64,000 nt of DNA. Source: Pyrenula massariospora (lineage: Eukaryota > Ascomycota > Eurotiomycetes > Pyrenulales > Pyrenulaceae). A program made the position numbers and the translations under genes. The notes below the pieces were generated by a model. The model did no database searches. It was not told the origin of the DNA and worked only from the letters and a program-made list of their open reading frames with translations. Of the stretch, positions 55,241-64,000 are shown in pieces. The stretch covers positions 992,001 through 1,056,000 of the forward strand of contig JAGFMI010000014.1 of the NCBI GenBank assembly GCA_021030905.1. Direction: 5' to 3'. How positions within the stretch are numbered: position 1 is the stretch's first letter; every line of letters starts with the position of its first letter.

Positions 55241-57691
55241 CTACTTTGCCTCCGCCTTGAACTCGTACACCAAGCACCCGGCCTGAATACTTCCCCCCAC
55301 CCCTCCATTGTTGGTACACTTATGATAATTATCTATCAACAAATCCTGACAAACAGTATAACCTGGATCCTTTACATTCAGCGGATTCGACGCGTACACC
55401 TCATCCCCTCCCTCCTTCGGGTCAAGCAAGCAACCCTCCTTCCACCAGATATTATACTGGTACGGCACGCCATTGGTCTTCGTGTAGAATTGGCGGAACG
55501 TCGATTCTTCACCGCGTTTGATGGGCTCCAGAGCCGTGCCGACGCAGGCATACGCAGTGTACTGGGATTGGAAAGGGCCTTGAATATCGCCGTGGTCGCC
55601 GAAGTCGTCGGCGCCGAAACATTTCTGGTCCTGGAGCTTTAGGGGCGTGGTTGGGTGTTTAGCGATGTTGTAGTTGAAGACGCCGCAGCCGACATCATAT
55701 TTGGCGCTCTTCTGCATTAGCAGGTCTCCGGCTAGGTCGGGGTTTAGCGTTGTTATTATGGCGGAAAGATGCAGGTATTTAGGTGGGGAGTCGGGGCTTA
55801 CCGCTGGGCCATACGCATTTCATTTTCATAGTGGAGAATGCATCGGTGCAGTCTTTTGTACATTTCTTATTCCCATCTGACGGCTTGAAGCTAAGCTCAA
55901 AGTCGTAGTTCTTGAATTTCTTTGGGTCTGGCGTGCGCTGTCGGAGATGGATCTCCGGGTTTTTGTTGTCGCCCGCTGCGTCGACAGTCATGTGAAGTTC
56001 TTTATCGTTGTTCCAATTGTCACAGAAGTGATGGTAGATGTCGGATTTTTTGGAGCCGAAAAGACTGGACGGAATGTCACTCAATTCGTCGCGCTGGCAA
56101 TCTGGCATAGTTTCGGGTTTGCGGTCTTGAATCTGTCCAAAAAGTTCTGATATATACATCATGAATTTTTGTTCTTCGTTGGACGCAATGTTGATATGAT
56201 CGTCTGTTGGTGGGTTGCATTCACAATCTTTGTGTTTTCCCTATTGAGAGTGAGAATTTGCATGTATTAGTCGTCATAGCAAGACACATTGAATGCACTC
56301 CCTCTAAACTTACCGATTTGCACACAGGTTTCTGGTTCTTTGCCTTTGGCATCATTAGATCGCAGTCCGACTTGTTATCTGCATATCCACAAAAGAGCTG
56401 ATGAGAGAGGCTCGATGAGTCAGTGGATACTAATGGAGGACACAAGTCTGTCCAGGTATTCATCACTTACAGGGGTGACTGTGGGGTCAGGGCATCCCGG
56501 TGTGCTTGACGGTGCCGATGATTTGGTTGTAGATGTTGTAATGAGAGACGATTGAATGCGGTTTTTCTCACCGAGGGAAACATTTTCGACCAGTGTGTCT
56601 ATTGCTAAGGCGAAGAGATAGGTTCCAAGCTGCTGAGCAAGTTCAGGCTCGATTGATAGCATTGGTGCGTATGCAAGCACAAAATCTGCAACGACACCAG
56701 CTGCCTGAGCGACAGCTCCAGCTGCATCAGCAAATCCGAAAGGCGTTTGAGCCGGATTTAGCAGTAGTAGATCATTGAATGGCCCACCCGGCCTAGCCAT
56801 CGATGCTACGGCTTCGGCAGCGCAAATAGCTTGTCCATAAGTGGCCGTGGAACGCTTTCTTGAGCGATGTTCTTCATCGAATTTCTGGCCATCTTCGCAT
56901 TCGTTCATCCTGTGCATCACCTCGTCGATTCGTGAAGCAAGATCTTTATCTAAAATGGCCATCAAATCGCCTTTAGAGAAGCCATCGCTCGCTTTCGTTA
57001 CCGGGGTGACAGAAGGTGTATGTGATCTGTAAGGAGTCATGAAAGTCAGTTGGACAAACTCGGACATCAGAATCGATGATAGTAGACTTACCCTTGGAGG
57101 CTCGTCGGATCTGGCGTCGGTGTGATCGCAACAACAGATGTTCCCGCAGCTGAAATAATGACTTCGGTGGCTGTTGCCAGCTTCGAAGCCTCGCTCGCTC
57201 TCGCATCTGGAACAAATGCACCCAATTCCTCTACCTCTTGATGTCTTACATACCAGTTCGACATGAGCGTGGACGCGATGAAAGAAAACACAGCCGCGGC
57301 CTTTTTAAACGTCTTTGAAAGTAGTTGAGCAAACCCGCGACGATCTAACTGACCATCTATTTCTAGATCGGCCGAGTATAGAACCTCTCGAACTTCCTTG
57401 TAGCATTTGTCATCTGCGTTTTGGCAGCCTTCAAGCACGCCTTGGACTTTGGATCTCGTGTCCGGTGAGAACGCTACGTCGAAACCATCGCCTTTTTTGC
57501 CCGAAAGCCAGACGGTCTTTCCTCCAATGCCGGGGGATTTCTTCTGGTTCATCTCAGCACTACTTCGCATAGTCGGAGCTCGCATAGCATACCATTCTGC
57601 TATTGTATTGATCAAGTTTACCTAGGTTCAAAACTTCTGTTGAAGCGAAAGCCGCAAGACTAGCCAAGGCGAACAATACTGCGCACCTCAT
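55241..57691 (-). CDS. Secreted Cys-rich protein of unknown function
   Basis: Six exons in continuous frame: 57691-57593, 57543-57092, 57026-56471, 56397-56314, 56240-55802 and 55731-55241, giving about 706 residues. The signal peptide is MRCAVLFALASLAAFAST. The middle contains a hydrophobic stretch (AAGAVAQAAGVVADFVLAYAP), and the last 250 residues are Cys-rich (CDNWNN, CTKDCTDAF, YDVGCGVFNY, CQDLLIDNYHKCTNNGGVGG). That C-terminal pattern reminds me of the tail domain of fungal killer-toxin-like chitinases, but I cannot confirm it. No chitinase domain is present. The gene lies between a nuclease-like gene and a metallopeptidase gene, both secreted, so the three may belong to one extracellular antagonism or interaction locus. 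This is inference. Confidence 0.72.
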
Positions 57692-59064
57692 AGTTCCTTC
57701 CAGATATAGCCAGCAAAATAACGATGTTTTCCAGAGTTGTTCTATTTTGTGCGGAAACTTCGAAGAGATAATGCCGCTTTCCACCGCAGTGCGGTATGCA
57801 AAATGGCGCGTCGTAATATAAATACTCCATCATTGCATTTAAGGCCTGATGTATCCGTGAGCCGACTAAGGCAGCCTCCAACTGAGACCAACTGGTAGAG
57901 GGTGCTTCTGTTCGAGCCTCACCTCAGGGCTTATACACCAACTCAATGAGTACAGATCCATATCCGAATATCAAAGGGGTAAAAGAAACGAAGTTGTTCC
58001 GGGAAGCGCCAAGAGTCGGGTGTCTACTTGATTATGGGAGGGACAGCCGACAGACGTCTATCATGAATTCACTATGCACAGATTTGGAAGGTCTCGGGTT
58101 GCCGAACAGCTCTACCACCATCATTCGACTTTGTTATGGTTTTTGCCTCTTGTCAGCAATCCCAACCGTGGGGGCCAGTACTCATGACGAGATCTCATCT
58201 ACGCTGCCAAGCGAACGCTTTTGGATCTCTTGGCTTCCACGCTAACCAAAACAGGCCACTATTGGCCCGGGGAGAGAGGTCAGAAGAGGACAGAGGATAT
58301 GGGTCAGACATCATCCTTGGCGGCGCCAACATTGCCAGCTCTCGCCGTTGACTTGAAGAAGCCGATGTTTCATGTTCATCACGTCTGACACCATCGAAAA
58401 TGTTGCTATTAGATGCTTAGGCCGCGGGATACTTTGGATCATCCCAAGCAGCGGTGGCGACTTCGTATCCATGCCAATTATCATAAAATGACTTCAGCAC
58501 ATACTTTTCTAATCAGCAAACAGACCAACCGATGGAACCGCCGCTTCCAGTACTGTTATCGCGCTAGTCTGCATTTTTGAAGATGTGCGACCTGAGCACT
58601 GTGCTATGGTCGCGCGCGATACCACAACATGGAGCCCCTTGGCAGCTGAGAGGTTTTGACTTGGCTAACAGTAAGCTGTCCTCGATGGATGTCTTTACTA
58701 TAGGTGAGCCTCTGGTTGCTTCCACCATGGTGTCAGAGATATTTCAAGCTTTGCCTAAATATCTATTCGTACTTATGCGTGGCTCGGCGAGAACCTATCC
58801 GGAAGTCGAAAGAAATGCGCCTTCAGTCAAGTTGGAATTAAGTTGGCTAGCTAGAGCCACATAATAGGAGGTTGACAGTGGTACAACATGCAGCAGAGAC
58901 ATTTACTGTATTTGCAACAATATCGCATATCCGAGTCTCGATTCGCGCGCGTACTTAAGCGCAATCACTTCGTCGCAGGTGTTCTAAGGGAGGCAACAGA
59001 ATACATCTTTCCAAGCCAAACATTACGATCCAGCGACGATTACGCTTCTATACTGGTCCTTATC
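57692..59064. other. Intergenic region between two divergent secreted-protein genes
   Basis: No gene is supported. Frames at 57946-58245 and 58577-58864 lack signal peptides or recognisable motifs. Confidence 0.45.
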
Positions 59065-60438
59065 ATGATTCTTAATAATTGCATTCTTCTAGCGCTGGTG
59101 ACCTCCTGTTTAGCAGCAGAATATTCTATAGACTCAAGTTGTGGTTCGTGTCTACCAAGATCACACAGACATGCTGCAGATAACCGCTGACATAGCTTTC
59201 TAAAGACGCTATCGACAAGATAGAAAACGCAGAGACAGCAGATAATACAGACAACAAAGACAAAGTAAAACTTCGTGATGGAATTACAGGAGCTATCCAA
59301 GAGGGAATCGCACTCGCAGAAAATGCCTTCGACGTCTTGGAAAATCATGCTTCCGATGAACACATCCAAGACATGTGCAAGTACATACTCGGTGATGACG
59401 AGAAATTTGAAGAGAAACTTAAATATGCTAAAAGTGAGTAAGCCGGGCACGCAGCCACGGATCGTGATCCACTTCGCCCACAGAAACTAACAAGCGGCTA
59501 CCGAATAGCAACGTTCGAGCTCGTGAAAGGCTATTCAAAGGAACCATCGGAATTTAAACCCAAAGACGAAGAATGGCTTAAGAAGAGGAAGAACGTTGAT
59601 GTTGTAAGTATCGCATAAAAGGAACGTGGGAAGATTTCCCGATCTTGCTTACAACACGTTCCTAGGAGATCTACTGCGACGGATCACGGTACGAGCAAAA
59701 GAGCAAAGGGGACAGAAACTATTTCAACACCGCAATGGGTCTATACGTTCTTGACAAAGAATATGAGCAAATTCAGAAATGTCATGACTCCGATCTCATT
59801 TCCAAGATAGGTTCAGGAATTGAAGCTGTGAAGGCCACGACAAGATCATCTGATTGGGTTGACTGGGAGGGTTATAACGCTGCACCAAGTCCGAAGTTGA
59901 AAGACTTCATGCTCGAGCAGCCGAACTGCGCCAACTCCATGGATATCTGTACCTGGTTCCTGTACGTGGCTAACCGAGCTGGTTGGCCAAAGATCGACGC
60001 CGAGAGGATCGAAATGGTTAAGACGGACGACTTTCGTGTTGGGCTCAAGCGGAATGATCGCCCTATTGACGGACTGAAGACGATTGGGTCCACGATGCTG
60101 CACGAGGTAAGATTTTGATCAGCTGTCTCGGCTGTGCTATAGGGCTACCGTGTTGACTGATTGCTGCAGTTGACACACACAAATCAGGCTAAAAGGCTGA
60201 TAGATGTTCCTACGAAGAAGCTGCCCGACATTGATAGCTGCTATGGTTGGAAGTGTATTGGGCAGTTGAAGAATGCGAGGAATGCCGGTGAGTGTTTTGC
60301 GAGGAAAATAGTGATGAAATTAGACATTAATAGTAGAATACAGATTCTATCGCGATGTTGGGCATGGCGCTAAAGGTTTGGAGCTTAAAACACTATGTTG
60401 ATGAAGAGGGTGTACTTCATCCACTTCCCTCAACTTGA
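59065..60438 (+). CDS. Secreted zinc metallopeptidase, aspzincin/deuterolysin-like
   Basis: Six exons, 59065-59143, 59206-59433, 59509-59603, 59666-60106, 60170-60287 and 60344-60438, give 351 residues. The signal peptide is MILNNCILLALVTSCLAA. The zinc-binding helix reads GSTMLHELTHT. Its HExxH is split by the fourth intron, with HE at the end of exon 4 and LTH opening exon 5. Downstream lies DSCYGWKCI, matching the Asp (third ligand) and YGW-type segment of M35/lysine-specific metalloendopeptidases. Such enzymes digest extracellular proteins. The adjacent Cys-rich and nuclease-like genes suggest a secreted-protein locus. Family call good, substrate preference unknown. Confidence 0.82.
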
Positions 60439-60710
60439 TAGGGTCAGGATAGGATTTCTCTCCTAAGTCAGTTCAAAATGAGACTTGAAACGAAACAACT
60501 TTCCTCGGCTCATTCTCTGGTCTCAGATGTAGTGTCCTATTCAGAAGAAGCGGAGCCGTAGTTCGGCAGCATAAAGCCAGATGGGCGAGATATCTGCTGT
60601 ATCGATAAATTTACAAGATCCAAGCCTATGTTGAATACCTCAAACATATGTACATTTAAAAATGACCGTCCTATTCCCACAATCCATGCCCTCAGTCATG
60701 ACAAAATTTC

Positions 60711-61775
60711 TCACCCAAGTGTAATCCTCTGCGATTTGGCGCCAGCATCATCCGCCATCCCTAGCAGACTACCTCCATCTAGATCGACTAACCCAGGCCA
60801 ATGACTGATCTGCGGACTAAATGTGATCTTATTTCCCCAGGTATTGCCCCCATCACCGCTTGTGATAACTTTCGCGGCCACGTTTCCTGGACTATCTTCA
60901 TCAGTCTGAACACTAACTACCATTGTGCCTCCAACGTTAACTACCTGCGGTGCGTTGGCGTTACCTTGTGATGGGACGAAGACGGTGCGTCGGTTGCCCC
61001 AGCTCCGGCCGTCGTCAGCAGAGGTCACGGAGCCAATGGTGAATTGGCCGCCATTAGTTTCGGTCTCGAAGACCGCAATAAGGTTGTTGCCGCTGATGGT
61101 GGCGACACCAAGCATGCCGTCGCGAGAGCTGGGCAGGTCTCCGCCTGTGATCGTATTTGCCAAAGACCAATTGACGCCACCGTCGGTTGAGGTCCGCATC
61201 AGACTGTCTTGGTCCCCGCCATTGTTCTCACGTGAGTAGTATAGTTGCAGCGAGCCGTCGTTGGCGATGCGCAGGAAGGGTTCCCAGTTTCCGTTCACGG
61301 GGCCAGGGTCAGAGGCTGGCTGGCTGAGATAGAACCAGCTCGCGCCATTGTCGTCAGAAGCGCAGATTGTGATGCGAAAGAATGTGTATCTACCGTCAGT
61401 GGTCTTGTCGTGGTTGCGGAAGGCGACGAGGACGCGACCAGACGGGAGTTGGAGAACATATGGGTTGTCAATATCGTGCGTCGCACTGGCCCCGCGGGTA
61501 GCTTCACCGATGCGAGTCCATGAGGCGCCATTGTTGGTTGAACGGACCAGGGTGATTATGTTCTGGCCACCTTCAAAGGCGGTGAAGGTCCCGATGAGGG
61601 AGCCGTCGTGGAGCCTGTTGGCTCGAGGATATGTTCCGGCGCCCATTACAGCGGCGCCGCCTGCAAGGCTGGGGCGAACGCCGGCGCGTGGTTTGATGGG
61701 GGAGGCCGACAGGAGGTGTGGTGTCAGGAGAAGTAGGATGGCTGAAAGCCATGTGAGGAGCTGGACTCTCGCCAT
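60711..61775 (-). CDS. Secreted GH93-like exo-arabinanase (sialidase-fold, Asp-box repeats)
   Basis: Intronless, 354 residues, ATG at 61775. The signal peptide is about residues 1-24 (LLTWLSAILLLLTPHLLSASP). A six-bladed propeller is suggested by repeated Asp-box motifs: STNNGASWTRIG, SDDNGASWFYLS, STDGGVNWSLAN, SADDGRSWGNRR and SGDGGNTWGNKI. The combination PRANRLHDGSLIGTF, HDIDNPYVLQLPSGRVLVAFRNHD and NWEPFLRIANDGSLQLYYSRE resembles GH93 exo-alpha-1,5-L-arabinanases, which release arabinobiose from plant arabinan. A different sialidase-family enzyme is the main alternative. Role in plant cell-wall use is inferred. Confidence 0.85.
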   Translation of the reverse strand: MARVQLLTWLSAILLLLTPHLLSASPIKPRAGVRPSLAGGAAVMGAGTYPRANRLHDGSLIGTFTAFEGGQNIITLVRSTNNGASWTRIGEATRGASATHDIDNPYVLQLPSGRVLVAFRNHDKTTDGRYTFFRITICASDDNGASWFYLSQPASDPGPVNGNWEPFLRIANDGSLQLYYSRENNGGDQDSLMRTSTDGGVNWSLANTITGGDLPSSRDGMLGVATISGNNLIAVFETETNGGQFTIGSVTSADDGRSWGNRRTVFVPSQGNANAPQVVNVGGTMVVSVQTDEDSPGNVAAKVITSGDGGNTWGNKITFSPQISHWPGLVDLDGGSLLGMADDAGAKSQRITLG

Positions 61776-64000
61776 AGTGAAGCAAGCTTGAAAGTTTTAG
61801 TTAGGCGGCAAGGTGAGTATTATGAGGTACTGACTTGTTGAGTAGTTTAGAGCATCGCAAAGGAGCTCTTGAATATTTTATAGAAAGGGCTCTGCTCCCT
61901 AGAATCCTGGATTTGCTCCATTTCCATGAAATGCTGTACCGTAGGTTCACCTTGATGCCGAGCTTGCGAGGTCTGTACAGGGTCAGCATCCTTTACCACC
62001 AGACCGAGACCGTCCTAGGCAGGACTCAAGTGAGGGAGCATCGCATGGCCGGGCCGGCTATGCATATTGTGCGGGGGGCAGTGATATTAAGATGCTCGTT
62101 TCCATGATAGGAAGATGGGACACCCGTAGTCGGGCGAAAACAACTCTTCTCGAGGGTGGAGGATTCTGTCAAGTGATGTCACAGCCTCGCGGCATCAAAT
62201 GAAGGGCCGCCTTGGGGTTTCATGCATTGGAAGCACGGTCTAGTCCCTAGATGTCGTGCAACGAGGAGAAATATGGAGTTGCAGTATGTCGGAACTTAGG
62301 GGGAGTTCCCTTAACAAGAAGTCATGCGGACAAAAGGAGGGAGTGGTAACATCCAGTATTACCAATGTAGATAATAGAAATGGTGATTTTGGAACGTAAT
62401 GACAATTATTATTGAAGCCTAGACTTCTTTGAAGGTGGGAGTTCTTGGGAAGGACCGCCCCGATTCGCCGAAACTCGAGTTACAGCGCATCTTCTGCCTG
62501 ATGAAGATCCATACACAATTTGCATCTCGACGACGGACGATAGCAACATGCGGAGAGTCACATTTGGGATATGAATCTGATCGGCTGTCTTGGACAGGAG
62601 CAGGAAATGGACGTTGAGAATTCTTAAAGCAGAAAAATCGCCGCGCTTTAGGATGGTCACCTCCTACCGCCATACTCCTTTGGGGGATCCCGAAGGCTGT
62701 TGTACCTCGGCCGCAATTTGCTGGCGGCGCTGACCAACATTTAAGCCTTGCCACAGCCGAGTGTCCAATCTTATCAAGCTAGGATTGATTTATCTTCGCA
62801 AGTGATTCGCTTGGCGTGGGTCCAGATACGCTCGACTGCTCTCGTATGCTTGATCAACCTCGGGCACAACACATTCTTCTTCCGACTAGAACAATAGCTA
62901 GCGCATGAGGAACTGCATGCTTAGGCATTATCATGAGACGAATCGGAGCTTTGATGCGATAATGGGAGGCTTTCCTCAAGTTTTCGTCAAGGAGATGGGT
63001 GACATTTGCAGCAGCTCCTTCAGCAAAGTCTATCGCGATCTGCGCAACAAGTGCCCAGGCGTGCTTTCATTCGCCACATGCAACGATGTAGTATCGCATT
63101 CGCGATTCGAGTGTGATCGAGATCTTACCAAAGAACGAAAGCGGATTACCTGTTCACTTTGTTCCATGGCATTCCGAGATGCAGTCGTAGACCCGTCTCA
63201 TTCTTCGATCAAGGGTGGTCCCGGTGCTCTAGAACAATCAACCAACGCATTCTCTCAAGAGAAACCTCTCGGTAATTCGGCGGTAGGCTAAAAGTCTTCG
63301 TTGCCTTATCCGGTGCAGACCTACCAACGCCAGTTACTTGAGGTCGGGCCAAATGGAAGCTTCACTCGCGGTGCCGGTAAAACTTTTCTCCGATACCGTG
63401 GCACAGACTTGCCTGACCAGGCGCACTGAAAGTAAATCATACGATGCAAACATAGCAATACAACTTGTTTTGGTATTGACATTCCTCATCATAAGTTAGA
63501 CATAGCAAGTTGAAATATTTCGAATTAATATATAGTGACCTCTTCAAGAGACTCTTGATTGCGAATGCTCTATCCTTTACTAGTCAGTAATAGGCCAAGT
63601 TTCCGCAGCTTTAGGCAACTTATTTGTATTCCCCTTGGTGATAGGTTTACGGTCCTTAGATAATAGATTTATTACTCCTATAATTTTAGATCTCCGCTGC
63701 CCTGTAGATATCTGAAAGTATAAAGGCTGCGAAAACTTGACTCATTACCGACTAGTAAGAGATATCCCAACTTTATTTACGAGTCTTGATCATGAGAGTG
63801 GTCTTCCAATCCATTTAGCAGTCGTTGTTTGCAAGCTTTGAGGGACTGAAATAATAGGTGGGTATCCTGCTGCACGGAATACAGATTCAGCTTCTTCAAG
63901 GCTTATTACAATTCTCCGTCCACACCGTCCAGAGCATTGTTTTCGGTAATAGTGGCATTGATGATCGCCTAGCCGGGTAATTATAGCGATTTTCATCGAA
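61776..64000. other. Terminal region without supported gene
   Basis: Frames such as 62905-63291 (128 codons, several Cys and His, ATG start) show no family I recognise. The end from about 63480 is AT-rich. A gene may begin beyond the right edge. Confidence 0.4.

Noticed and set aside
57600-57621. A 22-nt intron joining the signal peptide exon to the next frame
   Set aside because: Too short for a spliceosomal intron; a 49-nt intron (57592-57544) fits in frame with a longer first exon.
58577-58864. 95-codon frame with an ATG start
   Set aside because: No motif or signal peptide; probably chance in the intergenic region.

Overview
The window looks like nuclear DNA of a filamentous ascomycete (Pezizomycotina). 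Genes carry short GT-AG introns of about 45-150 nt. There are HET-domain genes, a UstYa-type gene pair, a GH93 enzyme, Kex2-processed repeat architecture, and an AT-rich island of the kind left by repeat-induced point mutation (RIP). No species can be named from the sequence alone.

Layout. 0-3.3 kb: the edge of what looks like a ribosomal-peptide (dikaritin/ustiloxin-type) cluster. It holds two convergent UstYa-family (DUF3328) genes with paired HxxHC motifs and a secreted precursor made of eight 15-residue units joined by Lys-Arg. The unit contains one Trp and no Tyr, unlike the dikaritin cores I know. This is the most promising undescribed system here. 3.6-26.4 kb: mostly housekeeping genes: a tandem GFA-domain protein with a foldback element upstream, a GT61 glycosyltransferase, a CorA-type transporter, a Tvp38-like membrane protein, a CUE/CCCH/Smr protein, a mitochondrial SMP-repeat protein, methylmalonate-semialdehyde dehydrogenase, a conserved unknown, a SET/MYND protein and a HET protein.

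26.6-43.3 kb: accessory, decaying DNA: a dead pogo/Fot1-like transposase, a 1.8 kb RIP-destroyed element with terminal inverted repeats and TA duplications, two broken P450 genes, an intact MFS exporter, a DJ-1/PfpI protein, a large GMC-oxidoreductase/alpha-beta-hydrolase fusion, and an orphan HET C-terminus. 43.9-48.8 kb: a HET gene and a neighbouring unknown gene, each interrupted by exactly one in-frame TAA that fits a CAA-to-TAA change.

50.9-60.4 kb: three secreted, multi-intron proteins with an HD-domain hydrolase among them. They are a NucA/NucB-type nuclease-like gene that appears broken, a Cys-rich secreted protein, and a zinc metallopeptidase whose HELTH motif is split by an intron. 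60.7-61.8 kb: a secreted GH93 exo-arabinanase-like enzyme. The last 2.2 kb holds nothing I can support. Spliced models were built by hand from GT-AG sites and reading-frame continuity. Several longest open frames begin at a non-ATG codon; in those cases I chose the first sensible ATG.
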